Below, one piece after another: positions 1 to 12,749 of a DNA stretch of 64,000 nucleotides. The stretch comes from Eucalyptus grandis. Lineage: Eukaryota; Streptophyta; Magnoliopsida; Myrtales; Myrtaceae. The DNA is taken from positions 9,305,001 through 9,369,000 of the forward strand of contig NC_052622.1 in the NCBI RefSeq assembly GCF_016545825.1. The letters are read 5' to 3'. Under the pieces are notes generated by a model. That model worked only from the letters and a program-made list of their open reading frames with translations. It had not been told where the DNA came from and did not search any database. Numbering within the stretch: the stretch's first letter is position 1; each line of letters begins with the position of its first letter. The translations under genes were made by a program, and so were the position numbers.

Positions 1-720
1 CATTCACAACCGAAATTCTGACACAGTTATTCTGGATAAGAAGGAACTCTTACCAATGTGCCAGTAGCAAAAGAATCATTCTCAGCATGCTGTTCTGTTT
101 CCCTGCATATAATGAAGCATACAGATCAAATTTCAGCAACCAAACCAAAATTTTAGACCGCAATCCAGCAACTCTTGTGAAAGTAGTTAAATTCAAAATA
201 GAGTTATCAACGTTATTATGTGTTGTATAATCGTAGATTAGTAGCAAGTACCTTATTTCTTTGCAACTGTCAAAGAGAATGCTGAGGCACAGAAGGATGA
301 ACCAGCAATATATTCCTGAGAAGTTTTACAAAGAAGTAAGCCAATGACTTCATTAGGCAAAATCAACCATCATATAAATTGCTTCTGCCCAAAAATGGGG
401 TCGCCTCATTACTGGTTCAAACCACAATCTCACAAAAGCAAAGTAAAATATCAAGAATAAACTCTTCTTTTAGCCCAGCTTCCACAGGTTCCCCAAGACT
501 TTATCTGGACAATTGTAAATTAACCAGGTTGACTTTGCAAGCATGTACAACAACTGCGAAAGCATCACTACAATATTATGCCGCACTGACTATATTTCAC
601 TAGTGCTCCCTCAGTTTGCATGACAGTCCAAGAGGAAAACAGCCCGCTAAATTTCAAGATATTCTGGTGCAAATTAACTTCATAAACATGACATGGAAAG
701 GATGGACACTTACATTGGAG

Positions 721-3700
721 TCACTTATAGCCTTCTTGTAACATCAAATGGCGATAACTACGACCACGGAAAACTCGCTGCCACAGGTACTTGAGTGAGC
801 TATGGAAGCTCAACTGCATTCGCTCCTGCACAAGCCTGTGACTCAAAATGAGCATGCATAACTCACAACAGTTTCATCTTCTTTAGTAGTCTTATGTAAG
901 AAAATACATCACATACCATCTCACAAGACACCTCTGAATACCTCGTGACACAGGGCGAATGAAAGAAGGATCCCTTTGTGTATAGAGCAAACCAACCTAC
1001 AAAAAGATCAAAAAAGAGTGAAAAAGAAAAGGCCTTTTACCTTCCATACTTGACAGGAGATTAAAGAAAGATACAAAGCCAAAGAAAGTATTGGAGATAT
1101 CTTTGATTCTAAAGCAAGCGTGCAGACAAGAAATATTCCAAAAGAAGCATCAATAACTTGCTATCCAGTGGTATGAAATTTGGGAAAGTCAAAAAATCAA
1201 ATATTTTGTTAGTCATTTCAAGAAAATTGCTGTGCGCTTGAATATGGATATCTTTGGTAAAGAAAGCAGAATCCAACTACCTCAATTAATGCTACAGCAG
1301 ATGGATCGTCAAAGATCTCGAGGCTACAATCAGCAAAGTAATTGACCTGTACAGCCAATGCGAAGCAATTTTCATTTGCAAAAATGAAAAAACTGACAGG
1401 CAAACTAGAAAAGCTTGCAGTAGATGTGATTCAATTTGCTCATACATCAATGGCAGAACCTACATAGTGATGTCGTTATTCAAAAATAATTGCAAGAAGA
1501 TGCATGAAAACAAGAAAAAAAGATACTGTTCCAAGTGCAGAACAAAAGAGTACCCCAAATTCCGCATTATCAAGGGATTGAACAAAGTCCAAAAGCTGAA
1601 GCTTTGCCCATTCCAAGCTCAGTGTAGGGTTGTCATCAGATGGAGGATGCCTCCAAGGAGCACCAAAACGGAGTCTGTCTTTTGGAATTTGTCCACATCG
1701 CACATCAGCAGCAAACTTCTGAAGTATCTTCAAAGCCTTATCCATTGCAGGATTCACCGTGGTAATCTAACAAGAAATACAGGATAAAGTGCTCGGTCAT
1801 AAAGTATACCAGAAAATAGGCAGCTTGAACTGGTAGAGGCGATACCACTCATATACTTAATGATACCTCTAGTTTACATAACTTTTCTAATACACTCAAT
1901 TAAGTAAAGACAACCCGGATAAACTATAAAGCAAAACTATTTGATACAATTTGCCATCATTGGTGGTAAAATGCATAGATCCTAGAATGCACATGATACC
2001 TCACCAAATCACATAGATGAAGATGCTCAACAAGTTCTTTGATAGCACAGGAAGGTACTTGTGCTGAACAAAATTGAGAGACCATTTAATGTGGCACCAC
2101 AGTCTGTTCAGAATGAGGAAGCTTGAGACATTTTGTGAATATTGACTACTGGATAGTCCCTACTGAAGAACAAACATATATGGTAACAACAAAAACAAAA
2201 ACTCACATCTATATCTCATTGCTGGTTGCAAACCTGAAATGTAACTATTTATCTCAAAAACATAGCATGGATGATAGGCAACAAGTGGCCTCTCTAGAGG
2301 AATCAGTTGATCATTTTATCAAAGCATACACCCCCTCCATGGAGCTGATTAATTCAGATTGATTAAGTTTGTATTTGCCAACAGTAAACCAATTAATTGG
2401 AGACTGATACTCAGGCAAGCAGAAGACAAATAATAGCGTTTGCACACATTAAATACTTATGTACCCATGCAATGCACAAACTTTCTCCTGTACAAACAAT
2501 AAGGATGCAGCAACTTAACAGAAGCACTCAGCCTATGTAGTCAGCTGGCTAATTTTACCATCTTCACCATTTGCAATACGATTGCTTGTTGCAAGCATAT
2601 ACAAGTGTGTGAAAGGACAATGGAGGCCCCACTGGGACTGGAAAAATTTTGAAAAATCTGTAAGATGTCTGACATTCAACAAACAATTGACTAACAGCTA
2701 CTATGTCTTCAGTAAGAATAATCAGAGAACTTCAATTTTCTACAATGATTCAATGGTGCTAAGTAGCTAACAAATTTCCACCAGGGGAAAATGCAAATAT
2801 TCATTGAAAAGAGAAGCAAACACGCAGCTAATTTGGAAGTTACCTGCAAGTGTGCTAAATATGCATCCACAATGTCTTCAAATGTGCTATTCTTGTCACT
2901 TATAACCCTGTGTTGTTGTAGAAGGTACAAACCATTATGCGATGGCAATATAGAAAGATACAGCACTGTTCAATTATCAAAAGCACAAACATGAAACTAC
3001 ATTTCATGATATGCTTCCACAATATCTTTTCTATACGGAAACATGAGCTGCTGCTAGATAGCTTTATATGGTGTTGTAAATTTACAAATCATGCAAGAAT
3101 TCTAATTTAAGTAGTTATAAAGCTCTTTTGCCAGATCATGATCAGTCGGCAAGGTAGCCACTTTAGAATAAGGTGACTGGTGATTTCTGACCTCTGATCT
3201 ATGCACGCTGACAGAGAAGTCATCTAATGGAAGGTACAAGAACTTGTTGAGCAGGATAACCAGCACATGCATTTAAAAGTATCTGGTAATTAATTCCAAG
3301 CTGACCACGTGATTATGAACAACTTAAGAGGTTGTACAGTCTAAAAACTCCTTTCTCAATATCATTTAACATGTTTTAGTTCTCCAAGTTTTTAACATCT
3401 CAGCTTATCGTAAGGAAAAAACCGATGCATTACCAGTTTCCACCAGTGCAATCTTTCATCAAAAGACAATCAAGGATTGCCTAAAACAATTAGCCATGAC
3501 CACTTATGGATATATATATTCAGCATGAAATAAAATTTTCATGTCATGGAACTGGAAGTGAATAAATAACTTGGACATCCCTCTTATAAATTGATAATCA
3601 TACAATTCCTTGCACTTTTGATAGGTGAACTGATTGAAGATATCTTTGATTTAGCAAAGACAGAGAACCAGGAAGTAAAGGTTCATTGAAGAGAAATCAG

Positions 3701-6700
3701 GCAGGAGCAAACAGCTAGTACAAAAGCAAATATCAATGTTTCAGCCCATGGAAGAGTAGGATATGACAACCTTCGTAGAAGCAGGTAGATCTAACCCATA
3801 AAATTAACTGCTGGATGCAGAAAGGTTGATGGCTTCTAGAACCACTAGAAACGATTGCCCTAAATGAGAGGAGTTTCAAACATGTGCCTTCTTCACAAGA
3901 ACCAAGAAAAGTAGCACAAAGGGGCACATAGCTTAAGTTTGAGGATGAGCAAAAAGAAAAATGATGCAGACATGTCAAAGAACAAATTCCAACAACTAAG
4001 AGATATTGCAGGGATTTTTGAACTAGATATGCTTACAGCATAAAATAACATATACAGCTATTGGAAAGACCATCGCACATACTCTTCTAAAGTGAACAAC
4101 AGCAGGAGCATCAAAGATTACACTTGTGCTCTTCTAGGAAAAAAACATACCTATTATAGAAATTGCTTTGTTTGAGTGTGTAGAGCTCGAAGAGGTGGCG
4201 AGGATTTGACCCAAGCACCTCAGAAATCACCAACCACTACATTCATCACAAAAAAAACTGTTAAAATGGTAGACCATGTCATAAAAAATTATGACGATGC
4301 TACCGAATTATGCATGTTAGAACAAAACGTAGTGATGTGAATTAATTAGTGACTGACTAATGTCCAAAACTGCTATTTTCATTTTGATCTCTAGAGTCAT
4401 TATCCATCACAGTAAAAGTTATCTATGAACTACGTTACCCATATAGTCATCAGATCTTCTCACCTCTGAATTGCTGAAGAAATTTGCCACCATATGCATT
4501 TTAGCTTCTTGTGGAGTCCAGCCAAAGGTCTACAAATAGTAGAAACAAAACAAAGTTGAATCACTCATAGTTAAGAGATTATAATGTACTGACTGCCCTA
4601 TATGGAAAAGTGTGAGCTCTTGAACCACTTTGTGCAGTATTTATCAACTAGTGGTAAGTCTAATTCTTAACAGCTGGAAAAAGGATTAATATGTAGAACA
4701 CTTTCAGAGAAATTAGATTGAGTAAACTAGGCTCTAAGTCAGATATCTTCATTACTAAAAGGATTTTACAAAAAAACTCAATTTCTTTTAAGGACTCATG
4801 ACAGGAAACTTTTGCCAACTGTGGGTTGTGTGAAGTGAACTTTCATAAAGCAATGCTACTATTTCATGCTTCAGCAAGCACGTCTTTCATTTGAACTCGA
4901 ACTCATACCAAGTCATTCACATCTAGTCACACGGTAATGTTTAACATTGAGTACCTCACGGGAGATGAATATGTCCGGAAACCCAAAATCCATGAAAGCT
5001 CTGTAGGAGTAGTAGCTGAGGCATCACGTTTCAAGTCAGAATAAAGATATATAAACAAATTGAAAAGTAAATAAATCTTAAAATAGAGTCAAACGGAATA
5101 GAATCAAAACGATCTTATGACAAGGATGATCAGCACCCGTCTTAATCAATGTAGAGTTCAATGAATTAACTGATCCACTGGCAGGTACAGGAATCTGAAG
5201 AATGTATACTCAAATTGCCAAAACTAATCTGTTTCTTTTTTATTAACTGTATTGCATATCAGGAATTACATTTAGAAAATCCTAAGCATTAGCAGGAAGG
5301 ATTACACAAGGACAAATCTGCCATGTATCCATGTGTCCTATGCAATTCGTAACTTCTAGGGTTGCTTGTTGTGAAAAACTTCTAATTGTTTTACAAGCAA
5401 TTACAGTACTGGTAGTCAACCATGTAAATGAGGATGCTCAACCAGGAGAAAATCAAATTGAAAATCTTAATGTCAAGCGACAGGAAACTTATTACAAATA
5501 TCATTTTGACTTGCATTGTACACAATCTATTCCAAACAAGTAAAATGAAAAATATGTAAGTTACATATCATTTCATTATCTACATAGGCAGACGAATTTG
5601 TGAACACCAGTCACAGAGGAACCAATTACCTATCAGAAGTGATGAGTATAACTGGTAGGCATCTCTCATTTGCACCTAAAGCAATTATTCTCCATATCAA
5701 ACTGTCATGGTACATTGATGCACTAACTGATGAATCATCAGTCAAGATAGCATGTCTTAGCACATCTATGTTGTTGATCACCAACTTGGGCTGCCAAATT
5801 TAATGGAAGCAAATTGTTAGAGCACAGCGCCAATCAAAAGTTAAATTACATGCATAGCCAAACTAAGTAGACAATGTTATTGTTTTATACCATGACACAT
5901 AAACTGTCAGAGGATGTGAAGGCAAGAAATAAATAAACTCCATATTCTCCACACATACCTGAAAATGATCTAGTTCAGCAGCTTGTGACAGCAGTTCCAA
6001 CAGTAAACACGGCCAATCAGTACAGGAATGTGCTAGAGACCTTGAAAACGCACCAGTCTGATTCAGATGTGCAATTGCCTTACTCCTCCACCCATGCTGA
6101 AGCTTAATGACCTCCTTGGCTAGCTTCAATGCAACAATGGCCTCTCGCAAATAAGAAGCCTCCTCGACCGACAAACTCCTTCCCTTCTCCTTCAATCCCA
6201 AAATACCATCAATCTCTTTGGCATTGCATTGAGTAGACAGCGTGAAAACTGCCCGACTCCACAATGCAGAACCAGTAACCTTTTCCGAAACCACAGTCTT
6301 CGAAGCATGATTGCTCTCAAGAATCCGTCGAAGCGCTGTGTTCAGGCCATGCCATTTTTTCATAGTCGTGAATATCTGCTGAGAAGTTATGGTACCGAGC
6401 TTGACACCCTTTTCCACCATGGATTCGAGGCATTGTTCGAGCTGATTCTGGAGAGTCGCTAGATTGGGCAGATCGCAATTCGACCAAGAATACCACGGGA
6501 ACGAGCCATTGTGCTGCGGGTGGTGATCCTTGATCGATTGAGCCAAGTCCACGTATCCAGTGACGTGAACACCTTTATTCCACTCGCCGAGGAGTCCTGG
6601 CAAAAGAGAGAAAACCATGAAGCATTAACCAAACACAAATCAATCCCATTTTTCGTCATCCTATTCCCGATCACAGCGTACGCTAAAGAAAGACCCAACA

Positions 6701-6953
6701 ACCAATTTGCAAATATCGCACTGCCCATGTCCAAAAAAACCGACTTTTGCCCGCCTACTGTTCGACGAAAGTCCAGAGAGAGATAAGAGGATGAGGAGGA
6801 AGACCAATTACTTTCGAGGATGAGGGTGGTCTTGCCGACGCCTCTAGGGCCGTGGAGGATGAGGGGCTGAGGGACGCGGTGGTGCTGAGCATGGTTGTTG
6901 AGGACCGTCTCCATCAAAGGCCTGGGAATTATCCTCCACGCTTTGTGCACCAT
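721..6953 (-). CDS. P-loop (AAA/STAND-like) ATPase, plant protein of unknown function
   Basis: Ten exons join into a 527-residue protein: 6953-6812, 6596-5959, 5790-5630, 5015-4955, 4529-4464, 4218-4151, 2907-2844, 1766-1554, 1346-1281 and 825-721 (TGA). All junctions are GT-AG and keep the frame. The Walker A motif GPRGVGKT is at residues 35-42. A Walker B-like strand ending in Asp (LVINNID) is near 263-269, followed by a hydrophobic strand ending in polar residues (VILITSDS), like sensor 1 of the archaeal ATPase_2/Orc1-like family. The C-terminus is basic (RVFRGRSYRHL). An in-frame TGA lies upstream of ATG 6953, beyond a Gln/Lys microsatellite, which fixes the start. No DNA-binding domain or transit peptide is evident. 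It looks like a single-copy plant P-loop NTPase, but I do not recognise the named orthologue. Exon chaining is by eye; a small missed exon is possible. Confidence 0.83.
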
Positions 6954-6954
6954 T

Positions 6955-7002
6955 TCCTTCTTCTTCTTCTTCTTCTTCTTCTTCTTCTGCTGCTGCTGCT
7001 GC
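6955..7002. repeat. CTT/CTG trinucleotide microsatellite in the 5' leader of the ATPase gene
   Basis: A (ttc)n run passes directly into (tgc)n just upstream of the ATPase start codon. Read on the minus strand it would encode Gln5-Lys9-Glu immediately before the start Met. It is preceded by an in-frame TGA, so it is leader sequence, not an N-terminal extension. Confidence 0.8.
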
Positions 7003-7129
7003 TTGATTCGGCGAGATCAAACGAGTGCCGCAGTGTCTTCTTCTGAGTTTCTTAAACCCCGACTGCTGTCTGGTTCAGGTGGCGTGAAGGGTTTTGGCGG
7101 CTGCACGGGTCGTTGGAGTTAAAGCCTTA

Positions 7130-8850
7130 GCTGTTTTCCGCGCTCCTTCCCTCCAAATTGACGTGATGATTGAACTTTTATTAGGGTCTATTTTCATTTC
7201 ATGGACATGCTTGCTATTGGTAAATTAGAAGTTAATTTCGACCAAAAAATATGGAAGCTAATTTTGGATAATCCCAAGAGGAAAATAGTGTAGAAGGCAT
7301 CGCCATAAGTATAGATATCGAGACTCTGCTTATTTCGTAAAAAAAAAAATGAATGATTTGAAACATTTCTTTGAAAAATAAATATCACATCGCTTGCCAT
7401 TTACCAATAATAATTTATATCTAAATATTTTCGTATGTGATGAAAATTTTTTTTATTTCGTAAATTTTTTTTTTTAAGTGATACAATCGATTTTTTTAAG
7501 AAAAGTATTTTCCTCGGGAATTTAAAAACCCAATGCAAGTTGGTATGGCAAATGCAAAATGATGAGACTGCCACTGTAAGTGGTCCAAGACTTGATTTGC
7601 AAATCCAACATCACAAGATTTAGTCTATCATCAATCTGAAGAAGTCTTTATTAGTTTGCCAAAAATGAATTAGGGCGATTTTGGGTTATCGCACCTAACG
7701 AGGTTGTAGTAATAGACTTTCCTAGAAACTTATACCTTAACTTATAGGGCGTAATACCCTTAAGTTTAGCTTTAGTCTCTCAATTCTATCCTAATTTATT
7801 TTGTCTCATAAAAAAACCAACTCTTACTTGAATCTTATATTTGCCTTTTTAATATCCCACCAAAAATTGCCCTTAGTGATGAGGCATTTTCACATCAATT
7901 TTTCTCCACATTTTAGATCTAAGAGAATGTGTTTTGGAGATAAATTCCCACGTCAGCCCAATTTGGATATGTAATTTGCATAAAAATTAAAGTAATTTGG
8001 GTTAGCCTTCTTCAATTGCTCTAACTTTAAAAAAAAAAAAAGAAAAAATTCCTTCCATCTTGCTCAATGCTCATGAATCTTCGATTTTGCATTTAGTAAA
8101 ATCTTTTTCACGATATCTACTTCGTGAAATTTTTTTTGCGGTTGGTAAAGCCAGTGCATATCCCAAACACTTTATTAATGCAAATAACGTCAAAGCAACC
8201 GCAAAAAGATTTCACAAGATCTACATTGGGAAAAAACTGATGCATATCAATGGAAAGAGAAGCCACATCAAACGCGAAGAACCAGAAGAATAAGGACAAC
8301 GCTACCGTTTTCTTTAATCTGTAGGGAGGTGAAAGAGACTTACGGCGACTTGGTAAGCTCGATTCGCAAAATCCCTTCAAATTGAACCTTTTCTGGCTGG
8401 AGATATGCAATTTTTTCGATTCATGTCTTTGTTCAGCATGCTTTGAACCCCTCTGCTGAAATTTGAAAGAGAGAGAACTCAAACACTGCCATCAAATTTA
8501 TGCTAGGTTTTATACTAGATAGAGAACCGAATCCAACGTTGAAATACTTTTGATACTCCGGGAGCATGGCAGAACCAGGATAAATCAAGCCATGAAGATG
8601 GAGTTTCATAGTTTTCTTCTCGTTTCAGAAAATTATGGACGTTAGTGATATTCACTAAACAAAATTATACTACGAAGACAGCTAGGGAAGCAGCTTCATA
8701 ACATACATAGTATCTGATTCATCTAAACCAGAACTATTGCGATTCTTCAGTCAGTAACCAAGCAGCAAGCATTTAGAACCAAGAAGAAGTGTAGCCAGTC
8801 GAAAAGATATAATTACTATGTTCACCATCAAACCAAGCAGACCGCGATCC
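7130..8850. other. Intergenic AT-rich spacer
   Basis: Low-complexity A/T runs (7340-7500, 8029-8045) with no recognisable gene. A 121-codon minus-strand open frame at 8117-8482 shows no domain or family resemblance that I can see. Confidence 0.5.
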
Positions 8851-8854
8851 TGCG

Positions 8855-9900
8855 TCAATTGAAATTTGAAACCCCTCTCTCCCTAGCACCGAGAAGCTCT
8901 GTGTCCGGCCCGAGGCGGCGGCGGCGGCAGCGGCGGCAGAGGCTCAGATTCCCAACAGAAATCGAACGAAGCTGCAGGGTCCCTTGAAGACCAGCGCTCG
9001 CGCCGTGCTCGCAGAGAGAGATCCCTTGAAGACGGCAAGAAGACGGCAATGGACGGCTGCGAGACGATGGTGATGTACCGCGAGACGACGGCGAGATGAC
9101 GGCGAGAACTTGTTCGATCGCGAGGTGAGAGAGAGTGTAGATGGAGAGACGTGGAAGTCGAACCGTTTGCAGTTCTGATCTGTTCTCAATCGTTCTCAAT
9201 CGTTCTCAATCCTCGTCAATTTGCTTGCCCTTTGCAGTAATTTTCCGTCTGGCACTTCGATCTCCATCTCCAGGAATTGTAGGTGCATACTGTAACTTTT
9301 TCAATCGTTCTCAATCTTCGTCTTTGTGGTGCGTCCTGTCCGTTCACGTTCGCATTCGCTTTTGTTCAATCTAATCATGCATCCCATGCGTTCGCGTTCG
9401 ATTTCAATCTAATCGCGATATGGTCATCGTGTGATTTTTTAATCGCCCGCGGTTGTTGTCTAAGTTGCTGAGAACTTCGCTCGATTTATACCTTCACTTT
9501 TGCAGAAGCTGAGAACTTGCGGATTCCATTGTTGTGGTGCTTCTTTTAGTGCTTTAATTGGTAATCTCTTTGATTGGAAGTATTTGGGCTGACGTTTTGC
9601 CCAATTATGCTTGCCATGCTTAGCTTGAGTTGTTCTCATTATGAGTCATTGATTGCTGACTTACGCATTTCGGCACTGATTCATTTGTGCTGAACATTGT
9701 GAATTTGGGAGAGGTTCGCGCAAATTAACTAGTGAATCAGCGAAAGTCCCATTTGTAACTTTCAAATAGGTTCTTCATGTTTAATGGGGGTTCTGTAGAT
9801 AGAGGGGCTTGGGATTTGGAGATGGAGACTTTCTGGCTCTTCTTGGCTTGGAAGATGAGTTGTGATGCTGCAAATATGCATGTCTCTTGGTTCACATGTA
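8855..9900 (+). other. GC-rich leader-like segment upstream of the kinase relic, with no coding exon recognised
   Basis: The segment changes from AT-rich spacer to a GC-rich stretch rich in cgg and gacggcgag words (8900-9120). Short tandem copies of 'tcgttctcaa' follow at 9188-9211. It looks like the promoter and 5' leader of a former gene. The only downstream protein similarity is the kinase relic at 9902-10296. Short open frames on both strands are compositional. Confidence 0.35.
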
Positions 9901-9901
9901 C

Positions 9902-10296
9902 ACTATGTTATGGGCATGGAAGCAGCACGAGAAAGGGGAGCTAATTAGCTTAGTGGACACATCTCTGGATGGGGAACATCATGGTTAAAGAGGCATGCCT
10001 ATTCAAGAAGATTGGCCTTCTCTGCGCAAAGGGTATACCAAGGCTTCAATCATCCATGTTGACTGTTGTGAAGATGCAGATGGACTTAGCTAAGGTTAAT
10101 GACGGTGTAAATATTGAGACCTCAGTCACTTTCAAAATTCATGAATCTAATTGTTGAGGAAGGCCTGAAAGGTCACTCAAAGGATTCATCTTCCACTTCA
10201 TATGGGGAGTCAAACAGGGCCAGACAAATTATCTTTGTGGTCGAAAGATCGTGTGCTACAATGACCTTCAATTCTATCTATGACTGGAGCATTTGA
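9902..10296 (+). pseudogene. C-terminal relic of a CRPK1-like (At1g16670 type) receptor-like cytoplasmic kinase
   Basis: Three consecutive frames give the tail of the kinase domain and the C-terminus of this family. Frame one (9902-9982) reads WKQHEKGELISLVDTSLDG, like the family's 'ELVxLVDxSLxG' segment. Frame two (about 9978-10110) reads EACLFKKIGLLCAKGIPRLQ followed by SSMLTVVKM, like 'EACRFLKIGLLCTQ..PKLRPSMSTVVKML'. Frame three (about 10114-10296) ends in ATMTFNSIYDWSI and a stop, like the conserved C-terminal end of these kinases. The usual Arg of subdomain XI (LRPSM) is replaced (LQSSM). Two frameshifts and the absence of subdomains I-X make it non-functional. Family assignment is from memory. 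Confidence 0.75.
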
Positions 10297-10609
10297 ACTT
10301 TTATGTAGGTTTTGCATGTACACGGAGAATAAATATTTGAGAACCTGTGTTGTATCAAGGTTCATTCTACATGGCACTCTGGCTCGATTGAAGCTATGGG
10401 AGATATTTAATGCCGTTTATAATTTTTAAAGATAATGAATTTCTTTTCTTAGGGTACATGTTATCCCATTTATTGTAATGAAGCTATTCCTTTTTTTAAT
10501 TAAGAAAGAGACCATTTTGAATTTTTCCATTTGATTTTTTAATTATTGTCAAAATATATATGAAAAAAGTTGCATTTTTTTCAATTAAAAAAATTGAAAG
10601 GTAATATTA

Positions 10610-11400
10610 GGACTTTTCAAATATGTTTTTTTACCAAAATGTGGACAATTTTTTCTATAATATTTTATTTTTTTGGAATTTTTTTTCGTTCTCTTTTTTT
10701 TTTTCCTTCACTTCCTTCTCCTTCCTCCACCGATCACCACTAGCAACCAGCCAGCCTCGGCGGCCTCAGGGAAGCCTAGCCGTCCCAGTCCACCAGCTAG
10801 GTTGGCTTTCGCCAACTGTAGGCGAAGCTAGACCTCACTAGAGGTTGCATTAGGTCACAGCCTCCGGCAAGGGTTGCCAATGGCTACACAGAGCTCGCCC
10901 TTATCAAATCTGGCAAGAGTCGGGTCTTGTCGGCTAGGGGTGAGGCTCAACCTCGCATGGCCTCTAACAATGGCTACCGATGGCTAGGTGAGGCTCACCC
11001 TTACCAGTGGTGATGCTTGACCTTGCCAGATTTGACGAAATCACAAACTACCCATGGTTCGCAATGCTTGCCCAAGCTAGAGCAGGTGGGGCCTCACCAT
11101 CATTGGATGAGGCTCACCCTCGGCTCACCCCACCGATGCTTGCCTATGGTTAAGGCCAAAGAAAAGAGGGAGGAGGAAGGAGAAGGAAAAATAATAATAA
11201 TAAATTTAAAAAAGAATATATATATATATATTATTAAAATATTGTCCACGTTATTATCAATCAGATGGTCGACCAGCCAACGAACAAGATACATTAGCAT
11301 AATTGTAAAATGTTTTGGACTGAATTGGCTAACAAACAAAATTTATGATTAAATTAAAAAAATACAATAAGTTTATGACTTTTTGGATAATTTTTCCAAG
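10610..11400. mobile_element. Non-autonomous DNA transposon with GC-rich core
   Basis: The segment carries inverted words near both ends: 'gtggacaattttt' at about 10641 and 'atattgtccac' at about 11240. The outer right end (11355-11400) is 'aatacaataagtttatgactttttggataattttt'-like. A related left-end sequence recurs at 21870-22080 and 29880-30000. The core (10740-11150) repeats GC-rich words such as 'gaggctcaccctcg' and 'ggctaggtgaggctcaac'. There is no transposase frame. The left terminus appears eroded. The superfamily is not determined. Confidence 0.6.
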
Positions 11401-11885
11401 ATTGCACACTATCTTATTCAAGTTTTAGATTTCTTTTGTGTCACGCCGAATAGCAAACCATTATCTTGTCGTCGCATTCATTATTTGCAATCAATCTAAT
11501 TACCAACTAATACTTTATTAGATAGGCCCCCACTAACTTGACATTAATTTTATCCAATGTAAGATTATCTCTTTATATTATTTTACTATTTTGCGTTTCA
11601 AACACGAGTTAAGGAATGGATATAAAAATGAAAATAAAATCATCCGCATTCAAAGTCGTCACTCTCTTACTTCTGTCCTCCATTAATATTTTCATTTCTT
11701 TTTATTATCTATAAAACAAGACAACTCTTTTTACACTCGCTTGTTTTCGACTTTAGGAAAACGATAGTGGATTTTATGAAACAAAAGGACGATAAAATAA
11801 TTTCAAACCCCTAATAAACAACAAACTTTAAATATTTCGGGCTCCGGATTGAGATCCAAAGGCGAAAAAATTTTCCTACTTTTCT
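11401..11885. other. AT-rich spacer between two transposons
   Basis: No gene, RNA or repeat structure is recognised here. Confidence 0.5.
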
Positions 11886-11887
11886 CA

Positions 11888-12700
11888 AGGTGCGTTTGGG
11901 AGTGGCCTTGAGAAGTCACTTTGAACCCCTAAAGATCCTTGGGCCAATGTAGGGGTGTTTGGCAAAAAAATTTCAAACCCCATTTAGAAAATGCCAGCCT
12001 TCTCGGCATGCTGAGTTGAGGGAGTAAAATAAAAAAATTTCTTCCCAAATTATTCTCATTGGTTTTTTTATTTTTTTGGTTTTGCCCTCACTATTCATCG
12101 TCTTCTTCTTTTTCTCCGTGAGAGGTAGCCGGCAAAGGGCAGGCAGTCATCGACGACCGTCGCCGGGAGGAGGCACGATCGTCGCTGAGGGGTGGCTCGA
12201 TCACCGCGCCATCTAGGTCACGGTGAGGTCTAGGTCGCCGACTTTGCCGTGACCCAAATCTAGGGTGGTAGGGTTCGGGGGAGGACCTTGCCACCCCCGA
12301 TCTAGGTCGCGCGACCTAGATTCGAGGGTGGCGAGGTCCTCTCGCGACGTCATTGCCCTAGATCTAGGTTGTGGCAAGGTCATTTGAGGTCGGTCTTCAA
12401 GGGTTGTCGGAGGTTGCCCGACCCTAGGCGGCCCTCCCTAGTCGTCTTTGGGGCTACCTAAGTCAAATGTCGGCCGCTGGCAACAAATTTCAATCACCGG
12501 CGGCCGCTGCCCTTGCCAGCCAATTTTATTTATTTTTCTTTTGATAATTTTTTTTATCACAAAAAGTCTTTTGTAAATATAGTTTTCCAAATACTATTTT
12601 GCACAAAGGTATTTGACACTGAACTTTCATATTACAATTTAATAAACACAATTTGTATTCTGAAAAACCTCTTTAACCTAAGGTTCTTTGTATTTTCCCA
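11888..12700. mobile_element. Probable non-autonomous transposon (hAT-like end sequence)
   Basis: It begins with 'ggtgcgtttgggagtggccttgagaag', the 'tgcgtttgg' word common at plant hAT-type ends. It has a GC-rich core (12120-12510, repeating 'gatctaggtcg'-like words) and an AT-rich right flank (12520-12700) with 'ttttccaaatactattttgcacaaagg'. There is no coding capacity. Exact termini and target-site duplication are not resolved by eye, so family and right boundary are tentative. Confidence 0.45.
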
Positions 12701-12749
12701 ACAATTTTCTCCAAAAGTCCAACCAAAGGCAGAATAAAAGGTTGAGTGG

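Noticed and set aside
8117..8482. 121-codon minus-strand frame
   Set aside because: AT-rich spacer with no conserved motif, leader or partner exon.
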